Positions 10,599 through 22,924 of a stretch of 64,000 nt of DNA are shown piece by piece. The notes under the pieces were generated by a model. That model searched no databases. It was given only the letters and a program-made list of their open reading frames with translations, and had not been told where the DNA came from. The translations under genes and the position numbers were made by a program. This DNA is from Tiliqua scincoides (lineage: Eukaryota; Chordata; Lepidosauria; Squamata; Scincidae). Numbering within the stretch: position 1 is the first letter of the stretch; the number at the start of each line of letters is the position of its first letter. The stretch is taken from assembly GCF_035046505.1 (NCBI RefSeq), contig NC_089824.1:33422274-33486273 (forward strand). The letters are read 5' to 3'.

Positions 10599-13232
10599 AT
10601 GAGGAGTGATGTAATACTGGGGGCGTACTATCATCCTCCAGACCAGAAACCTGAAGGGGACCTTGAAATGAGGAAACAGATCAGGGAGGTGACAAGGAGG
10701 GGCAGGGTTGTAATCATGGGAGACTTCAATTATCCTCATATTGACTGGGTCAATTTGTGTTCTGGTCACGAAAAGGAGACCAGATTCCTTGACATGCTAA
10801 ATGACTGTGTCTTAGAGCAGCTAGTCATGGAGCCCACCAGAGGACAGATGACTCTGGATTTAATATTGTGCAGTACTCAGGACCTGGTTAGAGATGTCGA
10901 TGTTACAGAGCCTTTCTGGAACAGTGATCATGCTGCGATCCGTTTTGACATGCACATCCGGGGAAGAGCACTGGGTAAATCTCTCACAAAAACCCTTGAC
11001 TTCCGATGGGCAGACTTCCCTCAAATGAGGAGGCTGGTTAGAAGGAGGTTGAAAGGGGAGGTAAAAAGAGTCCAATCTCTCCAGAGTGCATGGAGGATGC
11101 TTAAAACAACAGTAACAGAGGTCCAGCGGAAGTGTATACCGCAAAGGAAGAAGGGCTCAACTAAGTCCAGGAGGGTGCCCGCATGGCTAACCAGCCAAGT
11201 TAGAGAGGCCGTAAAGGGCAAGAAAGCTTCCTTCTGTAAATGAAAGTCTTGCCCTAATGAGGAGAATAAAAAGGAACATAAACTGTGGCAAAAGAAATGT
11301 AAGACGGTGATACGGGAGGCCAGAGAGACTATAAGGAACACATGGCCAGCAGTATTAAGGGAAATAATAAAAGCTTCTTCAAATATGTTAGAAGCAGGAA
11401 ACCCGCCAGAGAAGCGGTTGGCCCTCTGGATGGTGAGGGAGGGAAAGGGAAGATAAAAGGAGACTCAGAGATGGCAGAGAAATTAAATGAGTTCTTTGCA
11501 TCTGTCTTCACGGCAGATACCGCTGCCAGAACAGCCCCTCCTGACCGGGGAGTTAAGTCAGATAGAGGTTAAAAGAGAAGATGTTTCAGACCTAATTGAT
11601 AAGTTAAAGATCAATAAGTCACCGGGCCTTGATTACATCCACCCAAGAGTTATTAAGGAATTGAAGAATGAAGTTGCTGATCTCTTGACTAAAATATGCA
11701 ACTTGTGCCTCAAAATGGCCACAGTGCCAGAGGATTGGAGGATAGCAAATGTTACACCGATCTTTAAAAAGGGAAGGAAGGGGGACCTGGGAAACTATAG
11801 GGCGGTCAGCCTAACATCTATACCGGGTAAGATGGTGGAATGCCTCATCAAAGATAGAATCTCAAAACACATAGATGAACAAGCCTTGCTGAGGGAGAAT
11901 CAGCATGGCTTCTGTAAGTCTTGCCTCACGAACCTTATAGAATTGTTTGAAAAGGTCAACAGGCATGTGGATGCGGGAGAACCTGTACACATTATATATC
12001 TGGACTTTCCGAAGGTATTTGACATGGTCCCTCACCACAGGCTGCTGAAAAAACTCCATAGGCAGGGAATTAGAGGGAGGTCCTCTCCTGGATTGAGACC
12101 TGGTTGAAGACCAGGAAACAGAGAGTGGGTGGCAAAGGGCAATTTTCACAGTGGAGAGAGGTGAAAAGCGGTGCAACCCAAGGATCTGTCCTGGGACCGA
12201 TGCTTTTCAACCTCTTCATAAATGACCTGGAGACAGGGGTGAGCAGTGAGATGGCTAAATTTGCAGATGACACCAAACTTTTCTGAGTGGTGAAGACCAG
12301 AAATGATTGTGAGGAGCTCCAGAAGGATCTCTCCAAACTGGCAGAATGGGCAGCAAAATGGCAGATGCGTTTCAATGTAAGTGAGTGTAAAGTCATGCAC
12401 ATTGGGGGGAAAATCAAAACTTCACATATGAAGTGACAGATCAGGAGAGAGATCGTGGGGTGATGGTGGACAGGTCGACGAAAGTGTCAATCCAATGTGC
12501 GGCGGCAGTGAAGAAGGCCAATTCTATGCTTGGGATCATTAGAAAAGGTATTGAGAACAAAACGGCTAATATTATAATACCATTGCACAAATCTATGGTA
12601 AGGCCACACCTGGAGTATTGCGTCCAGTTCTGGTTGCCACATCTCAAAAAGGACATAGTGGAAATGGAAAAGGTGCAAAAGAGAGCAACTAAGATGATTA
12701 CTGGGCTGGGGCACCTTCCTTATGAGGAAAGGCTATGGCACTTGGGCCTCTTCAACCTAGAAAGGGGGGGGCATGATTGAGACATACAAAATTATGCATG
12801 GGAAGGATACAGTGGATAGAGAGATGCTCTTTACACTCTCACATAACACCAGAACCAGGGGACATCCACTAAAATTGAGTGTTGGGAGAGTTAGGACAGA
12901 CAAAAGAAAATATTTCTTTACCAAGCATGTGGTTGGTCTGTGCAACTCCTTGCCACAGGATGTGGTGATGGCATCTGGCCTGGATGCCTTTAAAAGGGGA
13001 TTCAACAAGTTTCTGGAGGAAAAATCCATTATGGGTTACAAGCCATGATCCGTATGTGCAACCTCCTGATTTTAGAAATGGGCTATGTCAGATGCAAGGG
13101 AGGGCACCAGGATGCAGGTCTCTTGTTATCTGGTGTACTCCCTGGGGCGTTTGGTGGGCCGCTGTAAGATACAAGAAGCTGGACTAGATGGGCCTATGGC
13201 CTGATCCAGTGGGGCTGTTCTTATGTTCTTAT
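10571..13232 (+). mobile_element. CR1 LINE, endonuclease C-terminus through RT to 3' end
   Basis: Most complete CR1 here, about 2.66 kb. 10595-11240 encodes the end of the AP-type endonuclease (VIMGDFNYPHIDW, then WNSDHAAI) and the basic linker (RRVPAWLTSQVREAVKGK). 11590-12107 has KINKSPGLDYIHPRVIKELK, PEDWRIANVTPIFKKG and IYLDFPKVFDMVPH. 12190-12286 has QGSVLGPMLFNLFINDLETG and FADD. 12433-13048 has the C-terminal [18 protein letters not shown] and related blocks. The 3' end is GGCCTGATCCAGTGGGGCTG and GTTCTTATGTTCTTAT. The reading frame is interrupted several times and the endonuclease N-terminus is missing. Confidence 0.94.
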
Positions 13233-13498
13233 AAGCCCTGACATTTTTAATTGGACTATTGGGCATTCCAGCCATGACAGCCTCAGTATGTATTTAGAAG
13301 ATCTGCTGCTGAATTATTTTCCTGAACCTGCATTTAGTCACACAGGCCATGCTATAAGGCCATTCTATAAACTATGTTGTACACTTCTACATGGGCACTG
13401 TATGACATACAATTGATTACAAGAACATGTGTTCACCTTGAAATTTGTCCACACACACCAGAACCTTGGAAAATCTAAGAATCTCCATAAAATGGAAC

Positions 13499-13551
13499 CG
13501 TATGCAGTACAAACATGCTAAATTGTACGTATGCAGTACAAACATGCTAAA
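13499..13551 (+). repeat. 24-bp perfect direct repeat, 5-bp spacer
   Basis: CGTATGCAGTACAAACATGC plus TAAA at 13499-13522 recurs exactly at 13528-13551, separated by TTGTA. Only two units. Confidence 0.95.
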
Positions 13552-13765
13552 CACTACTATCATTGTAAAAAGGAGCACTGTCACTGAGTGGGTGAGGATG
13601 GAGAGCGATAAGCTGCACCCAGAATAGCTGAAGCTTTGAAGGATTCTTTGGTTTATGTCATTTTTACCCTCTGTATGAGATGCTCTTTTGCCCTCTTGCT
13701 GCTCAGCTGCCCTCTTGCCTTCATTTCTTTTTGTTTGTTCTTTCACTGTTTTAGGGAGTTTTATA

Positions 13766-13767
<2 letters not shown>

Positions 13768-13807
<40 letters not shown>
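13768..13807 (+). repeat. (CT)20 microsatellite
   Basis: Uninterrupted dinucleotide run of 40 bases. Confidence 0.98.
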
Positions 13808-13809
<2 letters not shown>

Positions 13810-14629
13810 CAAGTTTTCTGTAGAGCAACAGTCATTAGCAAGAGTGTCATGGGAGCTGGGAGTTTTTTCCAGAACAGGAAAAGTACAACTTTGCTGATAG
13901 CACTAAAGACAAAAACAAGTGAGGAAGAGGAACATTATATCAGTGCAGAGGTAACATCAACTCAACTCTGAAGCTTTTGTCCTGACTAATATTAAGAGAA
14001 CTTGGAAGATTGGAAAAAGAGAGACTCTGAAACCATACAGACCTTTCTGAAAACACTCTTTGGTCACATTCTGTGTTTCAGCTTAAAGGGGTTTAAACAT
14101 GTTTACGTGAGCGTTCATACACTCTATTTATAACTTCTTTTTCTTCCTCTTTTCAAATTGTCTGATTGGATCAAGTTTTCTATGGATACATCATAATCCT
14201 ATTCCTACCTAATTTTTTTTCCCTTTAATGTGACCTTCAATTTGGCATGATCCCACTGTGCCTCACATATAGTTTATTTTGACTTTCCCCTGTTGGGACA
14301 GGTGCACATGATCAATCTGCTGAGTTGAGCATCTTATAAAGTTTGTTTGTGACTTCTCATACTCAGAACTTAGGACAGTAAAGCAAGTAATTAAAACAAA
14401 ATTTAAAAAGAAAAAAGAGAATTAAAAGATGAGTTGCTGTTCAAAACCCCTGAGATAAACTATCAAATGCAATTCAGTGATCCTTTTCAAAAGACATTTC
14501 TGATTAAAAACATCTTGAACAATGAAAGAGAATGCAGAGATGAAGCCTGGCAGAATTTTACAAGATGAACACCACAACATGAAACATTCTGCTCCAACCC
14601 CTTACAGGGCTATCATCATAAAGGAGGGT

Positions 14630-14672
14630 AAATCCTCAACTGCTAATCCAGAAAAATCCTCAACTGCTAATC
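14630..14672 (+). repeat. 19-bp direct repeat, 24-bp period
   Basis: AAATCCTCAACTGCTAATC occurs at 14630-14648 and again at 14654-14672. Confidence 0.95.
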
Positions 14673-14879
14673 TGGGCTGGCTCATGACCTCCTGACACCT
14701 GATGCTTACCAGCCTCTGCTCCTCCCACTCTCCAATGTTCTAACTCAGAATTCTCATCCTCTCAACATTTCCTCTTCCTCTATGTCCCCTTCTTCCTTTT
14801 CTGAGCCCAGGAGTGGAAGGAGAAACAGAAGCAGTGGAAGTAAGTATGTGGACAGAGATTGGCACCAATATTCCCTCTA

Positions 14880-15090
14880 AGTGGTCCAAGAAGCTGTGTG
14901 GACTGTTAGGTTGCTGAGTGGCAGACTGACATGGAGCTTTCTGATTCTGTGGCAGCTCCAGAAGGGGATGAATGTCCCCTTCTCTCGAGGAGGTGGTGGC
15001 AGCTGCCTGGGGTGTGTTGGATACCGTGACAGCCATTTTTGTTGCTGCTGCAGCCCCATGCTCTGGGCAGCTATGGATTGGACTGTAATT
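14880..15090. mobile_element. Remnant of GC-rich GCAATCC-type DNA element
   Basis: GTCCCCTTCTCTCGAGG, GGTGTG and GCAGCCCCATGC resemble 42118-42190, and the end GGATTGGACTG followed by TAA has the family terminus. The left end is not recognisable. Confidence 0.4.
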
Positions 15091-15489
15091 TAGTAGTGTT
15101 AACTACCATTTGAACGTCAGGGTTCTGATGAAGAAATGTTCATATAGCAAAAAGCATTGTGGAGACTGAACTCCACTACCAAAACCTCCTAAAAGACAGA
15201 TCATTTGAAAATGTGTGCTAGACTATAGCATTCCAATTTCCTTCATAATTCATGGAAATAATCAGATTATCTAGCAGGTGATTACTGCATATCTTGCTAT
15301 TCAGCATGAAACATTGCATTGGGTAATGAGTCATTGGGATGCTGATGGGAAAGTTAGTATCCTGAAAATAAAGATAGCATATTATGGACCAAAGGGAAAA
15401 AAACATCATTTGATATTTGAAAGCAGCGTAGTCCCCAAGGCGAAATATGGGTGCAGCTTTTTACAAAAACAGTTCATAATGCTGAGTTC

Positions 15490-15601
15490 TGTTTGCAATC
15501 ACTCCCGGATTGGCCTTTTCAGCCACACTAGACGCTGTGCCAGAACCACCTTTCAGAGCGCGATACCATAGTCTTTCGAGACTGAAGGTTGCCAATACAA
15601 T
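15490..15601 (+). mobile_element. 3' tail of the same unassigned LINE as at 3404
   Basis: Encodes NHSRIGLFSHTRRCARTTFQ, matching the finger region at 3790-3840, and ends in the same GAGACTGAAGGTTGCCAATAC noncoding tail. Only about 110 bp retained. Confidence 0.65.
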
Positions 15602-15909
15602 GTTTGCATTTACTGTATCAATATCTAAACATGCTTTTCCATGTGTTGTTTCCTTCCAACAATCTGAAATAAAGGAAAGGAAAAGCTTCAGGGATTTAGA
15701 ATGGAATAGCCAAGTTTCTTTTCCAGGTCAGCAGTTTGGTTTAGGGCCAGCAGTTTAACCCCAAAGTTGTTGCCATATGTGGACAAACATCATTCAAGGA
15801 ACTATGTGTTCACTTGTGCATTTCAAAAGAGACCTTAGTCTATTTGCCAAAAGATGAAAAATATGTGAATACTGTCAAGTTACAGACAAAGAAAACTAGT
15901 CATGATGGA

Positions 15910-15999
15910 GGCTGCAATCCTAGACTTGCTTTTCTAGCAGTAAGCACCATTGAATCCAGTGGAACTTACTTTTGAGTAGACATGCATAGGATTGTACTG
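15910..15999. mobile_element. Palindromic 90-bp GCAATCC MITE
   Basis: GGCTGCAATCCTA at the left and ATAGGATTGTACTG at the right; the internal AGTAAGCACCATTGAATCCAGTGGAACTTACT folds back (AGTAAGC..../GAACTTACT). Confidence 0.6.
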
Positions 16000-17317
16000 T
16001 AGCTCCATTGAAATCAATTTACTTTTAGCAGCAAAGAAAACAATCCTGTATCACTGAATTGATCCAAGCACAATAAATGTATTGCACTCTCTATCGATCT
16101 TAAGCATTTTAATGGACTGATAATAAAAGGGAGATTTTTGTTCACATTACACTGCACAGTACTGTAAGGCACTGCAACACTATGCTTAATTCAGAAATGC
16201 CAAGGACAGTGGACAACAGGGATAAAATGTTGCACAAAATATATTGAACAATTAAGATGTTGCATTACTGATGTCCACCCCTAACAATGGTCACAGGAAG
16301 CCCCACGATTCCAGGGAGCACACATTGAGAAATACTGTGCTATACTTTTTAAAAGTTTCTCAAAGTGGTTTACATAGAAAATCAAGAAAAAGGTGACCCT
16401 GAGAAGATGGTTCCCTCTCACAAAAGGACACACAGTCTAAAAAGATGCAGAAGAAATACCAACAGTCACTAGAAAATATGCTATGCTGGGGTGAAGAGGG
16501 ACAGTTGTTCTCCTCTCACTAAATATAAGAGGAGCACCAAGTTAAGTACACTGTAGTAGGCACTTTTATTGCAGGTCAACTTCAGTACCAGAAGAAACAT
16601 AAGGTAATGTCTGGTTTTCAAGGTGAAAGTTTAATTTTTCATGCAGGAAATTACTCAGTGCTTTTTAGAAAACTTGCATTTGCGATCTTTTGCACACATC
16701 GCTTTTAGCATCTGGGGAAACGGTCAATGCCTAAAAGGGAAGCAGAAACAATGTGCTAAAGAGCACATTTGGTCTATCATTGTTTATTAAGAACCTGGGA
16801 CTGGCAACAATATAAGACACTGAGAAGTTTTGCAGATGACAACAGAAATGTTAAAGCACGGATATAAGTTAGAACTTAAGAGTAAACACTACTGCAATTT
16901 CTGATCTAAAGCAAGGAACAAGGAACAGTTAAATTTCCTGTTAATTAACCTCTGTATCCTGAGGGTCACAAGGTAGCAGCCATGTTTTATGGGGATACAT
17001 CAGGACATATTACATTTGGGCAGCTGCTGGGGCCCAAGTACCCCAGGGAGGGGGGCACCACTCAGGAAAGATCCAACTCAGCCTGGTCGGCAACTGGTGT
17101 TTGCCAGTTGGGTGGGCCTCTCTCCACTTACCTTAGTGGTTCTATGGCAATGTAAATGGGCTTCATCAAGCCAGTCAGAGAAACAACTGTTTCAATTAAG
17201 ATGTTGCAACATTTTGCATGTTACTAGCAGCTGTTGGAACAGGGAATTGTCAATTTGAACCACTTTTTCCTCCACAAGACTCCATATACCATTATCCTTT
17301 ACCATTATCATTATTAT
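16000..17317. other. Intergenic stretch; nothing recognised
   Basis: No coding frame with family resemblance. Ends in an AT-rich ATTATTATT run just before the CR1 copy at 17318. Confidence 0.4.
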
Positions 17318-18178
17318 TGTAAAGAATCAAAACTTTACATATAGGCTAATGGGTTCTGAGCTGTCTGTGACAGATCAGGAGAGAGATCTTGGAGTTCTTG
17401 TGGACAGCTCGATGAAAGTGTCAACCCAATGTGCTGCGGCAGTGAAGAGGGCTAATTCCATGCTTGGGACCATTAGGAAAGGCATTGAGAATAAGACAGC
17501 TAATATTGTAATGCCATTGTACAAATCAATGGTAAGGCCACACCTGGAGTATTGTGTCCAGTTCTGGTTGCCACATCTCAAAAAGGATATAGTGGAGATG
17601 GAAAAGGTGCAGCAGAGAGCAGCCGAAATGATTACTAGGCTGGGGCACCTTCCCTATGAGGAAAGGCTACTGCGTTTGGGCCTGTTCAGTCTAGAAAAGA
17701 GGCACCTGAGGGGGGTCATGATTGAGACATACAAAATCATGCATGGGATGGACAGAGTAGATAGAGAGGCTCTTTTCCCTCTCACAAAACACCAGAAGCA
17801 GGGGACAGCCACAAAAGTTGTGTGTTGGGAGAGTTAGAACAGACAGAATATTTATTTACCCAGCATGTAATTAGTTTGTGGAACTCTTTGCCACAAGAAG
17901 TAGTTATGGCATCTTGCCTGGATGCCTTTAAGAGGGGATTGGATAAATTTCTGGAGGAAAAGTTCATTACGGGTTACAAGTCATAGGAGTTATGTGCAAG
18001 CTCTTGGTTTTAGAGGCAGGCTGCCTCTGATTGCCAGATGGGGAGGGCACCAGGCCACAGGTTGTGTCTGTTGTCTTGTGAGCTCCCTCAGGCATTTGGT
18101 GGGCCACTGTGAGATACAGGAAGCTGGACTAGATGGGCCCTTGGCCTGATCCAGTGGGGCTGTTCTTATGTTCTTATC
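17318..18178 (+). mobile_element. CR1 LINE 3' fragment with 5' snap-back
   Basis: Encodes [60 protein letters not shown] and ITRLGHLPYEERL, then the 3' end with GGCCTGATCCAGTGGGGCTG. At its start TGTAAAG (17318-17324) and CTTTACA (17333-17339) form a perfect 7-bp stem around AATCAAAA. Confidence 0.93.
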
Positions 18179-18497
18179 CTATGCTACCATTATCCTATGC
18201 AACACAGTGCACTGTAGGAAAAAAACATGAAGGGATTTAGTGGAGAGCCACTGTTGAAGGATTCCTCAGAACTGAAGCCAAGAATCTCTCCCTGGAGCAC
18301 AATTGCATTTAAATTGTGTACCTGCCCAGCTTAAACAACACAATTTTTTTCTGCTCATAATGCGTAATTCTTGATGGAAGGCAGGAAATTTAAGAAAGGA
18401 CAAGGCTGCCATATATTTGATATCTCTTCTGCTAGCTGCCTTTAGCCTGAGGCTTTTGTTTGATATTTACTCTTTTTGTTTGATATTCACTCTCTTA

Positions 18498-19044
18498 CGG
18501 TGCGTTCCTAATGCGCTCTTGAGCTGGCGCAAATCCCTTGCATGAGCCCGGGACTGTCACAAATGTGCCATTAGGCATGTTTGCACCGACTTGGGAGTCA
18601 AGAAGGCCGCCACAAGGACACATGCCAGCCTCCCCGTGCTGATGTGGGCTCTGTGTCTGGTAAGTTTGCACCAGCCAGTGCAGGGGTCTGGAGAGGCATG
18701 GGGAGGGTGAGGAGGAGGTGTTTCAGGGAGGGAGAGGGCATGTGGCAGGTAGTCCCATGGGCAGGCGGGTGGGGAGCTGGAGACGTGGCTAGGATCCAGC
18801 ACTTATGCTGGATCCTAGCTCCATTCCTGGGCAGCCCAGGGCAGCTTTGGGCTGCTCAGATTTGCGCCACCTCTTTAGGTGATGCAGATCCAAGTAGCCC
18901 CATTGAGACTGCTGCAATGCAACACAGGGTAAGGGGAATTATTTCCCCTTGCCTTGAGCCAAGCCATGGTCAGGCTGAAACTTGCACCGGATACAGCACA
19001 GGCCCACTGGCCTGCCTTTTCCAGCACAAGTAAGGATTGCGCTG
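18498..19044. mobile_element. GC-rich ~550-bp non-autonomous DNA element, TTA target duplication
   Basis: Termini CGGTGCGTTCCTAATGCG and AAGGATTGCGCTG are inverted and degenerate, with TTA on both sides (18495-18497, 19045-19047). The interior (AAATGTGCCATTAGGCATGTTTGC, split here as related blocks, and TATGCTGGATCC) is shared with 41733 and 44058. The 3-bp duplication fits PIF/Harbinger elements; no transposase is present. Confidence 0.65.
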
Positions 19045-19047
19045 TTA

Positions 19048-20159
19048 GTGTGTTTAATCCATGGACAAATTGTTGGTGAAAAGGGCTGTAGAATGGCATT
19101 CCATCAAATAAATAACTTGGAATTCAAAAAGAGAGGCTGCATCTTTTTCTTTTCTTTTCTGCTTTGGCTGAAGGATAGGAAGTTAGTTCCCAACAGCAAT
19201 GTCCTTGTTCTCGCCAAATCAAATTCTGGATCAGCACCTGCAAAAGTATGGGCCAGCATCCTTAAACTGGCAGTACTATTTACCAGTCTCCTTTATGCAT
19301 AATAGTCCATTGTCTGATTACAATAATTATATGATCATATGAAGATTTCTTGGAAGGCCTCATTTTCACCACAGAATCAAATTCAAAAATAATGAGATAA
19401 GATGAAACTGCAGCAAATTTCTAATTTGAGTGAAATGTTGCTTCAACCTTTAGAACAGAAGAAAATGGAAATAGGTGGCGTTAAATGGCCTAGAGGAAAA
19501 AGAAATAGAAACAGCAAATTCAGGGCCTGTGCAAGACCTTTGTGAGCTGCCAGGGCATGGAGGAATGTAGAGAAAGGTTCAAGAATCTTCTCTTGGTGGG
19601 TATTAGTTCCCACCATGTTTTGTTCTTGGACAATGGCTAACCTTTTTTCTTTTTTTGCTTCCATCCAATGCTGCAGGAGGTCAGCACTGTTTAAATATGA
19701 CTGTGAATATTGTTTGTACATAGAGATTGATCTGCAACCTTAATATCGCAGTCATACTACGTAATCACATCCTGCTATTGTTAAGAGTGAAATTACTACT
19801 GATTGTCTTCGTCTGGACCTCAGCCCTCAAACCATTGTTTATATTCTTAGGGCTGCTGGTTGAGGACTTCTTTATTAGACAAGTTACTGGTTAAGAGGCC
19901 AGCTGTTCACTGGATATCTCTTCATGGGAACAAATTCTTTGGAGATGGTCTCCAGATACATTGGAAATCCATTGAGTGTTTTGAAGGAAAAAGCTATCAG
20001 AACATGTACAAGATGACCTGCTCAACCAGAGGGAAACAACACTAGTACGTAGTTTCCTACTTGGAAGCAGGAGTAAGAAAGACAGAGAGTCTTATTGACT
20101 GCTATTTTCCATAGACATCTGACAGCATGCTCCACTCAAGAAATCTGAAGACTATTTGA
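19048..20159. other. Intergenic stretch; nothing recognised
   Basis: No gene, no assignable repeat. Confidence 0.4.
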
Positions 20160-20700
20160 AAGACCGCCTTCTCCCATACATTCCTACCCGCCCTCTTAGG
20201 TCATCCAAAGGGGCTCTCTTTCAAGTGCCACCTCTGTACCAAGTGAGAGGAATCGTGGCTTGGGAGTGAGCCTTCTCTGTAGTGGTGCCACAATTATGGA
20301 ACTCCCTTCCAGGAGTTTCCATGGTTTTTTGGAAAGGGCTCAAAACGTACCTGTTCCATCTGGCGTTTGGCTGATGGGTGGATGTTTGCCCTCTTTGCCT
20401 GTCAAGAGTCAATGCTCTTGCTTGACTGCTTCCCTGGACTAATTTGTCATCGTCGTTGTCGTCCCCGTGGCTCGACAACATGTGTTGGGTTTTGCTTTGT
20501 TTTAATGTTTTTTATGTTTTAGTGTTTAATGTTAAAATTAATGTTTTAATGCTCTATTTTTAATGTTTTCTACTGACTGTTGTGATACATTGTACTTTTA
20601 TTATGGAGCTTTGTAATCCCCCTTGGGCATTTGCTTTGGCATGGGAAAGGAGGGATATAAATTTTTCAACTAAAGCAAATAAATAAATGAAGCCCTGCTA
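20160..20700 (+). mobile_element. L2-like LINE 3' end
   Basis: Degraded remains of the L2/Rex-type C-terminal block (GAGCCTTCTCTGTAGTGGTG, ATGGAACTCCCTTCC, GGGCTCAAAACGTACCTGTTC correspond to FSVVAP..WN.LP and LKT.LF), then a T-rich noncoding end with CCCTTGGGC, GGGATATAAAT and a (AAAT)n tail. Confidence 0.6.
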
Positions 20701-21518
20701 TTTGCTGTGCCCACCCTCTTGCTGCATGCCACCTGGGTACTGAAAACAGGGTTTTTCACTAGTATAAATGGCACCACATGTTGCGCTTTGAATTGCTGAC
20801 TTTTTTCTTGGCTTGAAAGGGTACCTGGCATTGGATCTTTTCCCCAGGCTGTTATCATGGCTGCTGTGCTATTTTAGTATTTAGAGAGCTGGGGTTGGTT
20901 GAAAACTTCTGGAACTTCTCTGGAGAACTGTTTCCTTGTAGGAGTTCCTCTTGAGTGCCTGCACTTAAGTTATTTGTAAATTGAGTCCTACAAAAACATC
21001 ATGCCATCAAAACCAGAGAATCTCAGCACTCAGGGAAGTGGAGTGTGCACAATAGTAAATGGAAATACTGCTGTCCAAATCTATGCATGTTCATGCAGAA
21101 GCATGTCCCACTGTATTCAGTTGGCTTTACTCAGAGGTAAGTGTGTGCAGAATTGCAGTATTGGTTTCTGTAGAATTTCTGAGCACAACTTTCTTCCAGT
21201 CTAAACAGCTAAAATGAGAACAACTGCTATCAAAATTATGTGGCGGCACTGTTTCTGGCACAAGGTGGAAATTGAAATCTCCACCCTAACTCAGACTCCA
21301 GGCAGAAACACTGAACATCCGCAAAGATATTTTTAATTAAAGAGGGCTTTTCCTGCCAAAGACTAAAGCACATTCCTCACTGGCTGTGGTGTTTGGCATA
21401 GTCTTAAATCCCACAATTCTTTGTCTTCAGATTGGTGCTGCTTCTGTAAACAGTAATACAGGGTGAAGTAGAGTGCTAGCTAAAAGAAGACAAATTTACT
21501 GTTAACCATAATCTATTT
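20701..21518. other. Intergenic stretch with one short MITE relic
   Basis: 21078-21162 resembles the palindromic GCAATCC MITE (ATGCATGTTCATGCAGAAGC, GGCTTTACTCAGAGGTAAGTG). Otherwise unassigned. Confidence 0.4.
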
Positions 21519-21698
21519 TAGTGATTTTCAACCACTGTGCCACACAGCACACCAATGTGCCACAAATGGTCTGCAGGTGTGCCAAGGGAGTTTGGGGAGG
21601 GTCAGATTGGGGGATGTGAGCCCTCCACCAACTATATGGTGCGCCTTGTCAATTGTCAAAAAACTGATGGTGTGCCTTGGAAAAAGTTAAAAATAGCT
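21519..21698. mobile_element. hAT-like element, GTGATTTTCAACC family
   Basis: Left end AGTGATTTTCAACCACTGTG, CACACCAATGTGCCACA interior and a right part GGTGTGCCTTGG matching the reverse-oriented copy at 62070. Termini degraded, no clear target duplication. Confidence 0.6.
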
Positions 21699-22019
21699 AA
21701 TTGCATGGGTGTGTGTCCATCTATCCAAGGAGGCATTTATCTGGTCCAGTGTCAGGATAAATGTGTAGTTTCACCTAGAAAGGTTATACAGTTGCTCTCA
21801 TTAAAAATTAAACAGCTGGAATTCTGAAACAAATGCCATGACTCAGTGTTGGTGCCAGACTGGTGGAGGCCCTGGGGCAAATCCCTGCAGTGGACCTCCC
21901 AGTGGTGTTCTTGCCCATTCCCTGATGATGCCTGGGATACAATTAATGCCACCAGCACCGAGGAGCCAAAGATCAGCCCAGCCAGGTGGGCCCTCGGCCA
22001 TATCCCTGCCTGTTAAATT

Positions 22020-22196
22020 TGCCTTACGCTGAGTCAAACACTGGTCCATCTAGTTCAGCAAAGGCAGCACAGCCAGCAGCAGCATTTTGAGGTTTCCAGT
22101 GAGGTTTTTTCTCTGCCCTGCCTGGTGATGCCAGGGTTTGAACCAGGGTTGGGCCTTCTGCACGCTCAGCAGATGTTCTACTACTTGAGCTTTGGC
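22020..22196 (-). mobile_element. SINE-like element, old, reverse orientation
   Basis: CACTGGTCCATCTAGTTCAG, CCTGGTGATGCCAGGGTTTG and GCACGCTCAGCAGATG follow the same layout as 10316, including the complement of a tRNA-like head (GGGTTTGAACC). Confidence 0.5.
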
Positions 22197-22524
22197 CCCT
22201 TTCCTGGTAATGACCCAACTGTTGCAAGACATCATGTTGCAGCTTGAGCACCTCACTCTTGAGAAACAGAAACTGTTCTCACTTTTTACCACAGAATTAC
22301 ACCACAGCAGTTTGGTAACAAGGCTGAGGTGGTGGAGAGAGATACCTGGAAATTGGACGCCTCTTTGTAAGGGAAGCAGCTCAAGCAGCCCAATACTAAT
22401 TAAACCCCCATGCTGCAACGCAGCAGCACCAGTGTGACTTCTGCTGTATCCCACAGAGGAGTTTTGGCTTCCAGAGGTCTCCTAAGGGTAAGGAGACATT
22501 CGACCCCTTGCCCTGGGATAAGCC

Positions 22525-22924
22525 CCAGCAGTTGCTATGGGTCAAATCAGACCTGTGCCAGCTCAGTTGCCGGCTGAAGTCTGAGTTGTTCTGGGTCAGT
22601 TCTGGGAAGAGGGTGAGGATTCGCGCTGCCACGGCCGATCCTGCCCCCCTTCTAGGCCTGATCCATCCTCTTTCCCACCCCATTACTACCACCCACTCCC
22701 TTCCCTATTCTGCCCACTCTCCCCCACCCTGTTCTACCCCCTGCGTGGCCTTACTTTCTCCAGCAGTTCTTCAGCCATACACCAGCGTGCAAGAAACCAC
22801 TCAAGCTGCCCCAACAGTGGCCTGGCAGCATGCATTAGCAGAGGCTGCTTTGTGACTGCTGTAAAACAGCCTCTGCCACCACAATATGAGGTATGCCAGG
22901 ACCTGGCCAGCATAGGATTGGGGC
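22525..22924. mobile_element. GC-rich GCAATCC-type element, degraded
   Basis: The interior CTGCCACGGCCGATCCTGCC and CCCCTTCTAGG parallels 61509-61536 and, in reverse, 60000-60030. The right terminus CATAGGATTGGGGC is of family type; the left is unclear. Confidence 0.45.

Larger units (their letters stand above)
13233..14879. other. Intergenic stretch, simple repeats only
   Basis: Holds a (CT)20 run at 13768 and two short tandem duplications: 24 bp at 13499/13528 and 19 bp at 14630/14654. No coding or mobile sequence recognised. Confidence 0.5.

Noticed and set aside
10518-13048. Long open frames that could be read as host protein genes
   Set aside because: They carry endonuclease and reverse-transcriptase motifs of CR1 and end in the CR1 3' tail; retrotransposon, not host genes.
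13499-13551. CRISPR-like spaced repeat
   Set aside because: Only two units, 5-bp spacer, vertebrate nuclear context; a tandem duplication.
13417-13812. Frame encoding an Arg-Glu repeat
   Set aside because: Translation of the (CT)n microsatellite on the reverse strand.
15278-15571. Possible zinc-finger protein frame
   Set aside because: Only the last part resembles a finger, and it is the tail of a LINE also found at 3404.
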